A stretch of 64,000 nt of DNA from Candidatus Margulisiibacteriota bacterium (GTDB taxonomy: Bacteria; Margulisbacteria; WOR-1; O2-12-FULL-45-9; XYB2-FULL-48-7). Numbering within the stretch: position 1 is the first letter of the stretch; each line of letters starts with the position of its first letter. The notes beneath the pieces are model-generated. The model made no database searches, was not told the origin of the DNA, and was given only the letters and a program-made list of their open reading frames with translations. Below, piece after piece: positions 7,493 to 14,378 of this stretch. Made by a program: the position numbers and the translations under genes. The stretch spans positions 124,001 to 188,000 of the forward strand of contig JBAZTH010000001.1 of NCBI GenBank assembly GCA_041661965.1, written 5' to 3'.

Positions 7493-7984
7493 TTATTTTT
7501 CCTCCATTTTTAAGACTTTGGTCGAAGAGCCTTTTCTGATCGTGACATGGTCTTTGGCGATGGCCACGACTTGCCAGCCCATGATCGTGCCGCCGACCGG
7601 GACCGCTTGTCCCGAGATGAAGGCGACTTTCATATCGACATCCCACCAGATCCCTTCCAGTTTGGGGATCAGCGGTTTTTCCTCGCCGGCCGGAGCGGTG
7701 GGGGTGGCGGGTTTCGCCGGTTCGTCGCCGGGTCGCCGGACGTTGATCCGCAAAGCGAAAGGATCGACCAGTTTAATATCCGGCGGCGGCGGCAAGACGA
7801 GCGGCGCTTTCGTCTCCGCCGTCGGGGCGGCCGGAGCGTTGGCCGGTTTTAGGGGCGCTTGCTCCGCGGCTTCAAACCCGGTCTGCGGGACGAAATTAGT
7901 GGTTGGGAAAAATATCGGCCAATACGTTAAGGCCGCGTATCCCAGCGACGCGATCATAGCGACAATTAATATTACCGTTCTCAT
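7493..7984 (-). CDS. pilP: PilP-like/GspC-like pilus assembly protein
   Basis: 163-residue protein with one N-terminal membrane segment (about 2-22), a Pro/Ala-rich linker (about 45-110) and a small C-terminal beta domain (KLEGIWWDVDMKVAFISGQ...GWQVVAIAKDHVTIRKG) typical of PilP/GspC HR domains that bind the secretin N0 domain. It is placed by position between pilO and pilQ. PilP is often a lipoprotein, but no lipobox is seen here, so GspC-type anchoring by a helix is more likely. It abuts the secretin gene directly. Confidence 0.75.
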   Translation of the reverse strand: MRTVILIVAMIASLGYAALTYWPIFFPTTNFVPQTGFEAAEQAPLKPANAPAAPTAETKAPLVLPPPPDIKLVDPFALRINVRRPGDEPAKPATPTAPAGEEKPLIPKLEGIWWDVDMKVAFISGQAVPVGGTIMGWQVVAIAKDHVTIRKGSSTKVLKMEEK

Positions 7985-7997
7985 AGCTTTTCCCTTT

Positions 7998-8510
7998 TTA
8001 ATAATAAGCGGTCAGGGTCATTTTTATGTCCAGGACCGGGTCTTTGGTGCCGTCGGAAGTGCAGTCTAAATTGTCAATAATGACCAACATCGGCAACTCG
8101 TTGAGAAAAACCATGAAGTCATACAAGTTCTTATATTTCCCGGTACAGGCCAGGCCGAATTTCAAGCTTCCTTTGGCCGCTTCCACGACCGGTCGGACGG
8201 TGATCAGATTGAGCTTGGATTTGGTGGTGGCCAGGGAGATGTTTCCCAGCGCTTCCAGGGCTCGTGCCTGCCTTGAAGTCGCGGTTTCGTCGTGCAAGAT
8301 GCCGATCTTTTTCTGGAGGGTTTCCAAGATCCTGATCTTCCCTTCGGCGACCCGCAGTTCCAGCCTTAGCGTGCGGGCTTTGTCTTTGGACGAATTGACC
8401 TCCGTCAGGATCGGGCGGAAGAAGAAACTGTCAAAGAGATAGACCAGCAGCACGATCAGGGCGGAGACCAGCAGGTTCCTTTCTCTGGTTGATAGTTTTA
8501 GTGAGAACAT
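7998..8510 (-). CDS. pilO: PilO-like pilus assembly protein
   Basis: 170-residue inner-membrane protein: a short cytoplasmic start, one membrane helix (about 13-30), a coiled coil (about 35-75) and a C-terminal ferredoxin-like periplasmic domain containing the PilO-type stretch KYKNLYDFMVFLNELPMLVIIDNLD. It partners PilN in the alignment subcomplex. Its start overlaps the pilM-pilN stop by one base. GspM is the type II equivalent. Confidence 0.85.
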   Translation of the reverse strand: MFSLKLSTRERNLLVSALIVLLVYLFDSFFFRPILTEVNSSKDKARTLRLELRVAEGKIRILETLQKKIGILHDETATSRQARALEALGNISLATTKSKLNLITVRPVVEAAKGSLKFGLACTGKYKNLYDFMVFLNELPMLVIIDNLDCTSDGTKDPVLDIKMTLTAYY

Positions 8511-10087
8511 TAACGCTCCTTTATGATCCCGACGATCTCGAAGTTGAACGCTTCAACATTGTAATCGTAATTTTTGATCGCCTGGACGAGCTGGACGTCG
8601 CCGAAAAGCGGCGAGGATGAAAGGGAGAGGACGAAGCGGGAAAGGATGTTTTCCGCCGAATCGTTCTGTTTGAAGGCCGTTCCCCAGAGATGGACGGTGC
8701 CGATCGTCAGGTTGATGCTGTTGACCGTGACGCTGGTCGGGATCAGCCGGCTAAGCTCCTCGAAAACCTTGGGGATCTGGGTCCGTTTTTCTTTGAAGGA
8801 AGTCATCATCAGGCGTTGTTTCTCTTCTTCAGCCGAGGCCCGCTCGATCAAATCGAATTGAGCGAGCCGGGGTTTGTAGAGATTGAGCTTGCTGTTGATC
8901 GCATTGATCTCTTGCCGCAGCATGTAGGCCTGCGACCAAAATAAAAAATAGACCGCCGCCAGTACGCCGATAAAGGCGGGAACCAGCACCGTTGGCTGGA
9001 GCAGCTTGGTGGTAATCAGTTTCCAGCGGTTCTTGACCTCTTCCGGCAGCAGATTGATCTTGTCTTTGCCGTTGCGGGCCGCGCCGATGGCGGCCGAAAG
9101 CCGGGGATTGAAATCGGTTTTAAATTTCGGGGTTTCGACCGGGATCCCCAGGCCGGTTTGCAGGAACTCGCGCAGATTAACGGTCAGGGAACTGCCGCCG
9201 GTCAGGATGATCTTGTCGACGCTGGCTTCGCCGCTTTGTCCTTTGTAGTATTCCAGGGTCCGGGAAATTTCGCCGAGGACTTTTTCCAGGGCCGGCCTGA
9301 CCATCGCCTGGAGCTGGGTGATCGGAATATCCCTGACTTTGGGATAATTTTCGGCGGTCAGAGGGACCCCGTGTTCCAATTTGATCTTTTCCGCTTCTTC
9401 CGGAGAGATCTCGACTTTGCCTTCCGGAGAAACCAGGATGCCGGACATGGCGAGCGTGATGGCATCGCCGCCAACCGTTAATTCGCGGTTGAATTCGAAT
9501 CGCCCTTTACGGAAAATACTGATGTTGGTGCTCCGTTTGCCGAGATAAATTATCGCCACCAGCTTGTCCGGGTCCTTTTTCAATTCTTCCTGATAAAGTT
9601 CCTGCAGAGCGATCGGCAGGACGGTAATGCCGGAGAGAACCAGTCCCGCTTTGTTGACGATCCGCTGGATATCGAGATAATGCTTATGATTGATGCAGGC
9701 GGCGACATAGTATTCTTTGGGGAGCGAATAATAATCGACCAGCGCTTCCTCGATCGGGAAGGGGAGGTCTTGGGCGAACTTCCATTTGATCGCTTCCACT
9801 AGTTCCGATTCGGAGATGCCGGCCAGGGGGAGGAGCTTGATGTAAGAATTGTCGCCGCCCGTGACGACAAACGCTTCCTTGGTCTTAATATTGTGAGTGT
9901 GGATTAATTTCCGGAGGGCGTCGGCCTTGGCGTCTTCCAGTTGGGGATGCTTGTCGAGCAGTTGGATGGGGACCTCGGTTACTCCCCAATTTTTTATGGC
10001 GAAGCCCGAATCTTTCGGCTCGATCTCAACGACCTTGACCGAGCTGACCCGGAGGTCAATCCCTAAGGCTGCTCTGTTCCATGGCAT
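8510..10087 (-). CDS. pilM: PilM-PilN fusion, pilus inner-membrane platform
   Basis: 525-residue protein joining two usually separate components. Residues 1-340 are an actin-like PilM: GIDLRVSSVKVVEIEP at the start, VAIIYLGKRSTNISIFRKG, and IILTGGSSLTVNLREFL. At 344-350 INLLPEE is the conserved PilN segment that normally binds PilM in trans; here it is in cis. A membrane helix (366-384) and a PilN periplasmic domain follow. The arrangement resembles GspL of type II secretion. The reading frame is continuous, so this is a true fusion. A consensus promoter precedes it. Confidence 0.9.
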   Translation of the reverse strand: MPWNRAALGIDLRVSSVKVVEIEPKDSGFAIKNWGVTEVPIQLLDKHPQLEDAKADALRKLIHTHNIKTKEAFVVTGGDNSYIKLLPLAGISESELVEAIKWKFAQDLPFPIEEALVDYYSLPKEYYVAACINHKHYLDIQRIVNKAGLVLSGITVLPIALQELYQEELKKDPDKLVAIIYLGKRSTNISIFRKGRFEFNRELTVGGDAITLAMSGILVSPEGKVEISPEEAEKIKLEHGVPLTAENYPKVRDIPITQLQAMVRPALEKVLGEISRTLEYYKGQSGEASVDKIILTGGSSLTVNLREFLQTGLGIPVETPKFKTDFNPRLSAAIGAARNGKDKINLLPEEVKNRWKLITTKLLQPTVLVPAFIGVLAAVYFLFWSQAYMLRQEINAINSKLNLYKPRLAQFDLIERASAEEEKQRLMMTSFKEKRTQIPKVFEELSRLIPTSVTVNSINLTIGTVHLWGTAFKQNDSAENILSRFVLSLSSSPLFGDVQLVQAIKNYDYNVEAFNFEIVGIIKER

Positions 10088-10095
10088 TTGGATTA

Positions 10096-10123
10096 ATTAT
10101 ATCGGAACAGGGGCGATTGTCAA
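10096..10123 (-). promoter_or_regulatory. Promoter of pilMN-O-P-Q operon
   Basis: TTGACA (10118-10123), 16-bp spacer, TATAAT (10096-10101), then 8 nt to the ATG at 10087. Both boxes match the sigma-70 consensus perfectly; the mRNA would be leaderless or nearly so. Confidence 0.7.
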
Positions 10124-10130
10124 TTCGGGT

Positions 10131-11327
10131 TTAATAGACTTCCAGCCAGTTGGTCACGTCGATATGGCCGCCGGTTTCTCCTTCCAAACCGATGATCGCG
10201 TCATAGTCGACCAGCGTCGTGTTGAGGGTGATGGTGCAGTTGCTCCCCAGGCTGTTTAGGAAGCCGCCGACGATGTTGCCGTTAAACTCAACGTTGTTGT
10301 TGATATTGACCGCCCCGCCGGCATAGATAAAGCCGTTGATCTCGCAGTTGTTGTTGATATTGACGAACCCGGGGGTCAAAAAGACGCTGCCGCCGCCGAC
10401 CGTGACGGTCCCGGCCTCAAGGTTGTTGTTGATGGTGAAACCGATCGAGGAGTAAAACACGCATTGTTCGCCGATATCAACATTGTTTGCAATGGTCACT
10501 TCCCCCCCGCCAATTATCACGACATAGTCCTTGATTTTGACATTGTTTTGAATGTTGATCCAGCCGGTGGCGACGAGTTTGGCGTTGGCGTTGACGGTCG
10601 CGTTGTTGCCGATCGTTAAATTCCCGTGAACATAGTAAGTCCCCGAGATCGTTCCCGAAAGGGTCCGGTTTTGCGGCGTCTGGCTTTCGGCGGTGGCAAT
10701 TTCCATGTCGTAATAAGTCGTGTCGAGCTGGGGAAAGCCTTCCGGGGTCGGAGTGTTCGGGGTGACCGTGCCGTTAACTTCAGTTGTCGAACCGGTGATG
10801 CTGCCGCTGGAAGAGAGATCGCCGTTGACGGTGGTGTTGGCGCCGAGGCTGACGTTGGCGTTGAAGAAAATGTCGCCGTTAATGATTACGTTGTTGCCGA
10901 TATTGGTGGTGCCGTCGCCGGAGGGTGAACCGGCGAAGTAGAGCGGATAATTAATGAATCCCCCGACCGAACGGTTCAGAGCGGAGCGAATTACCCGGGA
11001 ATAAGAGACCCCTTCGACGGTCAGGACCCCGGTGACCGTGACGGTAATCTGGTTGTTGGCCGCGTCAGTTATGGCGATCCGGAAAAAACCGCCGTTGAAC
11101 GCCCTGGTCGCGGCCAGGGGGGGAGTCGTCCAATCGGTATCTTGGCTAAGTTGATTTAAATAATATTCCTGCCCCGCGCAGGCGATGAAAAAAGTTTTCA
11201 GCGAAAAATAGCCGCGGACCGCGAGGTTGCTTCCGGCAAAGAAGAGTGAAGTGAGCGAGACGACAAAAATCGTCAAGGCCAGGATAATGAACATTACCGC
11301 GATCAGGGTCACGCCTTTCCGTTTCAT
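10131..11327 (-). CDS. PilX/GspK-position prepilin with polymer-like beta-repeat domain
   Basis: 398 aa. The start MKRKGVTLIAVMFIILAL is a type III prepilin signal: cleavage after Gly, then a hydrophobic helix, with Ala instead of Glu at mature position 5, as usual for PilX/GspK tip subunits. After a short linker, residues about 130-390 are Asn/Gly/Val-rich short beta repeats (variants of NNVxxNG, for example GNNVIINGDIFFNANVSLG and NINNNVEFNG) that look like a bactofilin-type or right-handed beta-helix fold. It is the last gene of the minor-pilin set and overlaps the previous one by 4 nt. Its function as pilus tip or surface adhesin is an inference. Confidence 0.75.
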   Translation of the reverse strand: MKRKGVTLIAVMFIILALTIFVVSLTSLFFAGSNLAVRGYFSLKTFFIACAGQEYYLNQLSQDTDWTTPPLAATRAFNGGFFRIAITDAANNQITVTVTGVLTVEGVSYSRVIRSALNRSVGGFINYPLYFAGSPSGDGTTNIGNNVIINGDIFFNANVSLGANTTVNGDLSSSGSITGSTTEVNGTVTPNTPTPEGFPQLDTTYYDMEIATAESQTPQNRTLSGTISGTYYVHGNLTIGNNATVNANAKLVATGWINIQNNVKIKDYVVIIGGGEVTIANNVDIGEQCVFYSSIGFTINNNLEAGTVTVGGGSVFLTPGFVNINNNCEINGFIYAGGAVNINNNVEFNGNIVGGFLNSLGSNCTITLNTTLVDYDAIIGLEGETGGHIDVTNWLEVY

Positions 11328-11803
11328 AATTGTTTTATCCTTAGCCCGACGCTTGATTCGATCACGAACTTATTTTGGCCGCTGACGATCGTCAGGCGAA
11401 TCCGAATCGACTCGATCATATTGCTGCCGCTGGTTTCACTTCCGGCGTCGTCAAAATAACGGAAATTAAGCCCGCGGGGAATTAAAAGATTTTCGGCCAG
11501 GATCTCGGTGTTTCTTTTTAAAGCGGAGCCGTCCTGCCGGAAGGTGATGCTGTTGTTCTGGATGTTGCGGAACGTCACCTCGGTCGAAGTATGGACGGTC
11601 AGGTTGACGTTCCGGTTGGTCGTTTTTAGTTCCCTGGTCATTCTGGCCATCGCGCTTCGGGCGTCGAGCAAAAGTTCTTTCTGTTCGCTCATAAAGACCC
11701 AGGAATCGATGCTTTCCTGAATATAGACGGCAACCCCGGCGAAAAGGATGCCGATCAGCAGGATTACCATGATATTTTCAATGAGCGTGAACCCTTTTCT
11801 CAT
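11324..11803 (-). CDS. Type IV prepilin, GspJ/PilW-like
   Basis: 159 aa. The N-terminus MRKGFTLIENIMVILLIGILF is a textbook prepilin signal with Gly before the cleavage site, Phe1 and Glu5 of the mature protein. The helix is followed by KELLLDARSAMARMTRELK, the segment typical of PilW/GspJ pseudopilins, then a beta-rich globular domain. Processing by a prepilin peptidase is expected; none is in the window. The gene begins at the stop of the GspI-like gene. Confidence 0.85.
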   Translation of the reverse strand: MRKGFTLIENIMVILLIGILFAGVAVYIQESIDSWVFMSEQKELLLDARSAMARMTRELKTTNRNVNLTVHTSTEVTFRNIQNNSITFRQDGSALKRNTEILAENLLIPRGLNFRYFDDAGSETSGSNMIESIRIRLTIVSGQNKFVIESSVGLRIKQL

Positions 11804-12186
11804 CAGTAGTTGCTCCTGATCGAATCGAACTCCACCGGATCGCCAAGCTTGGGATGACGGATGAAGACCGCGACCCGTTTGTAATCGGTCGGTCCGGCGA
11901 CGTTCGAGTTCAAATCGCTGGAGGCGACATAAGTGATCGTGATCTGGGAACTATATTGGCTCAAATCGCCGCTGTAATTCGTTTGGGCCTGGTCGATCAG
12001 CAGATCGAACGACCGGATCAGGCACTCTTCCATTTTCCCTTCCGCCAGAGTTTGAGCGACAACATAGATCTCGATGCTGGAACCTTTCAGCCCGGTCGTG
12101 ATGTAGATCGAGATCAGCGAGTACATGACGATCGCCAGCAGGGAGATCGAGAGGATCAATTCGACCAGAGTAAAACCGCGCTTCAT
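11803..12186 (-). CDS. Type IV prepilin, GspI/PilV-like
   Basis: 127 aa. Starts MKRGFTLVELILSISLLAIV with Gly(-1), Phe1 and Glu5. The segment AQTLAEGKMEECLI after the helix is characteristic of GspI/PilV minor pilins (A-xx-LAE-KMEE). Overlaps its neighbours by 4 nt and 1 nt, so it is translated with them. It probably forms part of the pilus-initiating tip complex with the H-, J- and K-position pilins. Confidence 0.87.
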   Translation of the reverse strand: MKRGFTLVELILSISLLAIVMYSLISIYITTGLKGSSIEIYVVAQTLAEGKMEECLIRSFDLLIDQAQTNYSGDLSQYSSQITITYVASSDLNSNVAGPTDYKRVAVFIRHPKLGDPVEFDSIRSNY

Positions 12187-12710
12187 TGGGTGAATATCCT
12201 CCCGGTGTTGGGGGTGATCCGGATCGTTTTCGTCGCTCCCTGAAAGCTAAGGGTGATGATCGCCTCGGCGGAGACTGCCGCGCCGTTTTTATCGATATAG
12301 GGGGCGCCGAGCGGATTGAATTCCAGTTTTTTCCCTCCGGCGATGTTGATCCCGCTGATGATGACCCCATTAAAGTCTTGGTTGATATTGACGGCGAAAA
12401 GTCCGCCGGACGGATCGGTGATCGTCGCATCAATCGCCCCATCGGTTTTGTAGACGGTGTAGGTGTTGTTCGGATCGGCTTCGAACGTGATCCCGTACCA
12501 TTCGGTCATGATCAGCGCCAGGTTTCGAGTGTAGTTCAAGTCGCCGGCGACTTTCTTGACCGCCGCTTCAAGTTTGATCCCGGGATAGGGATTGAGGGAA
12601 AGAAAAGCATAGGCCGCGAGAAAGCCGATGACCACCATTGCCATCAGCATTTCAATCGCCGTAAACCCCTGCTTCATCGACAGGCCGCGCGCTGGGCGCT
12701 GTGGTTTCAT
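12183..12710 (-). CDS. Type IV prepilin, GspH/FimT-like
   Basis: 175 aa. The cleavage signal KQGFTAIEMLMAMVVIGFLA has Gly(-1), Phe1 and Glu5; a GspH/FimT-type beta domain follows (FNPLGAPYIDKNG... near the end). The ATG at 12710 is preferred because a -10 box lies 8 nt upstream. This gives a longer than usual basic leader of 15 residues; the ATG at 12677 would give a 3-residue leader and remains possible. First gene of the H-I-J-K prepilin set. Confidence 0.82.
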   Translation of the reverse strand: MKPQRPARGLSMKQGFTAIEMLMAMVVIGFLAAYAFLSLNPYPGIKLEAAVKKVAGDLNYTRNLALIMTEWYGITFEADPNNTYTVYKTDGAIDATITDPSGGLFAVNINQDFNGVIISGINIAGGKKLEFNPLGAPYIDKNGAAVSAEAIITLSFQGATKTIRITPNTGRIFTQ

Positions 12711-12714
12711 TGGC

Positions 12715-13449
12715 CTAGATTTTAGCACTTCGATTTTTCAGATACAAGCCGGGAAAAAGCCGGTATTTCAGACAGACCCAAAGGGTGGCCAAACCGTAGA
12801 CCAGGCTTCTTTGAAAATTGATCTCGGAGGCTTCCGGAAAGTAACGGCAGGGGACGGCGATCTCCCCCGCGCGCAAACCGAGCGCGGCGACCCCGGCGAT
12901 GATTTCAGTGTCAAAAACGAAATCGTTGGAATATTTTTCCAGCGGGAGGGTTTCAATGATCTTTCGGCTGAAGGCCCGAAAGCCGGAGTGATATTCCGAT
13001 AATTTGAGGTGAAAGGTCAGTTCCTCGACGAAAGAAAGAAAGCGGTTGGAAACGTACTTATAAAGAGGCATGCCGCCGGCCAGGGTCCCGTCTTTCCCAT
13101 CCAGGAGGCGGGAACCCATCATCATCTCTTTTTCTCCCCGCAAGAGCGGCGCGGCCATGGCCGGGATCTTGGCGGCGTCGTATTGCCAGTCGGGATGGAG
13201 CATGATCACGACGTCCGCTCCCCGGGCCATTGCCTCGCGGTAAAGCATTTTCTGGTTGCCGCCGTAGCCGAGATTGCGCGGCGTTTTCAGGACGACGATC
13301 CCGAGGCGGTTGGCGATCTCGATCGTCTTATCGGTCGAGCAGTCGTCTCCCAGCAGGACCTCGGAGACGGACCCGTGGGGAATATCCTGAAAAGTCTTGG
13401 CCAGCGTTTTTTCGGCGTTATAAGCCGGCATGACGACAATGACCTTCAT
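12715..13449 (-). CDS. Family 2 glycosyltransferase
   Basis: 244 aa, soluble GT-A fold. The start MKVIVVMPAYNAEKTLAKTF and LLGDDCSTDKTIEIA are the nucleotide-sugar binding motifs. The metal-binding region reads MLHPDWQYD, a form common in DPM1-like family members with HPD in place of the more usual DAD. The catalytic part ends by about residue 200 and there is no large membrane domain. It overlaps the preceding glycosyltransferase gene by 4 nt and lies in the glyQS-surface polysaccharide gene series. Donor and acceptor unknown. Confidence 0.85.
   Translation of the reverse strand: MKVIVVMPAYNAEKTLAKTFQDIPHGSVSEVLLGDDCSTDKTIEIANRLGIVVLKTPRNLGYGGNQKMLYREAMARGADVVIMLHPDWQYDAAKIPAMAAPLLRGEKEMMMGSRLLDGKDGTLAGGMPLYKYVSNRFLSFVEELTFHLKLSEYHSGFRAFSRKIIETLPLEKYSNDFVFDTEIIAGVAALGLRAGEIAVPCRYFPEASEINFQRSLVYGLATLWVCLKYRLFPGLYLKNRSAKI
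12719..12747 (-). promoter_or_regulatory. Promoter of the minor-pilin operon
   Basis: TTGTAT (12742-12747), 17-bp spacer, TAAAAT (12719-12724), 8 nt before the ATG at 12710. It lies within the 3' end of the upstream glycosyltransferase gene. Confidence 0.45.
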
Positions 13450-14378
13450 AGGTTGATCTTTTCCCTAATGATGTAGAGAGGGCGCTGCTTGCTTTCGTCG
13501 TAGATCCGGCCGAGATATTCGCCGATCACGCCGAGAAAGATCAGTTGGATCCCGCCGAGGAAGAGGAGGGTCCCCAGGACCGAGGCCCACCCTTCGATCG
13601 CCCGGCTGGTGAAAAAGCGGATGTAAATGGTGTAGAGGAGATAGAAGAAACTGCCCGCGGCGACAAACAGGCCGAGATAAGTCGCGAGCCGAAGCGGCAG
13701 GGCGGAAAAAGAAGTGATCCCGTCCAGGGCGAAAGCGGCCATCCGTCGAAAAGTATATTTACTTTGACCGGCGAAGCGCTGGTCGGCCTGATAGCCGACA
13801 AATTCCCGGCGGAAGCCGACCCAGTTGACTAACCCCCGGAGAAAACGGGCCCGTTCTTTAAGTTCTTTGAGTGGTTCGACGACGCGGCGGTCAAGCAGAC
13901 GGAAGTCGGCTGCCCCGGTCCGCAGTTCAAGGCCGGTGGTCCGGCTCATCAGCCAGTAAAAAAAGCGGGCGGTAAGTTTTTTGCCGAGGCCGGTTTTGGC
14001 GTTATCCTGGCGGATCGTGTTGACGATCTCGGCTCCGGCCCGCCATTTTTCGACTAATTTGGGGATAAGTTCCGGCGGGTGCTGGAGATCGGCGTCCATC
14101 ATGATTACCGCCTGTCCGGAGGCGCAGTCGAGCCCGGCGGACAGGGCGGCCATCTGGCCGAAATTGCGGGAAAGAGCGAGGCTTTTTATCCGCCGGTCCA
14201 AAGCGGCGAACTGCTTGATCAGTTCCAGCGAGCGGTCCTCACTCCCATCGTCAACAAAAATGATCTCGTATTTATCGGTCAGTTGGGATAGGGTTTGGTT
14301 CAAACGCGGCAGTAATTCGGGGAGGTTCTGCTCCTCGTTATTGACCGGGAGGATGACTGAGAGTGTCATTTCTGCCAT
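13446..14378 (-). CDS. Polyprenyl-phosphate glycosyltransferase (GtrB/ArnC-like)
   Basis: 310 aa. GT2 domain with SVILPVNNEEQNLPELLPRL, FVDDGSEDRSLE and the metal motif MMDADLQHPPEL, the Q-H-P form seen in undecaprenyl/dolichyl-phosphate sugar transferases. Two C-terminal membrane helices (about 225-250 and 260-285) and the end IGEYLGRIYDESKQRPLYI are GtrB/ArnC hallmarks. It would load a sugar onto undecaprenyl phosphate. The start at 14378 is chosen since TATAAT lies 8 nt upstream; a TTG three codons earlier overlaps that box. It overlaps the preceding membrane-protein gene by about 40 nt. Confidence 0.88.
   Translation of the reverse strand: MAEMTLSVILPVNNEEQNLPELLPRLNQTLSQLTDKYEIIFVDDGSEDRSLELIKQFAALDRRIKSLALSRNFGQMAALSAGLDCASGQAVIMMDADLQHPPELIPKLVEKWRAGAEIVNTIRQDNAKTGLGKKLTARFFYWLMSRTTGLELRTGAADFRLLDRRVVEPLKELKERARFLRGLVNWVGFRREFVGYQADQRFAGQSKYTFRRMAAFALDGITSFSALPLRLATYLGLFVAAGSFFYLLYTIYIRFFTSRAIEGWASVLGTLLFLGGIQLIFLGVIGEYLGRIYDESKQRPLYIIREKINL

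Noticed and set aside
6416..7513. A 365-codon open frame on the plus strand opposite the secretin gene
   Set aside because: It is antisense to a clear secretin, its translation is rich in Asp/Gly/Arg with no recognisable motif, and it has no start signal; a shadow of GC-rich codons.
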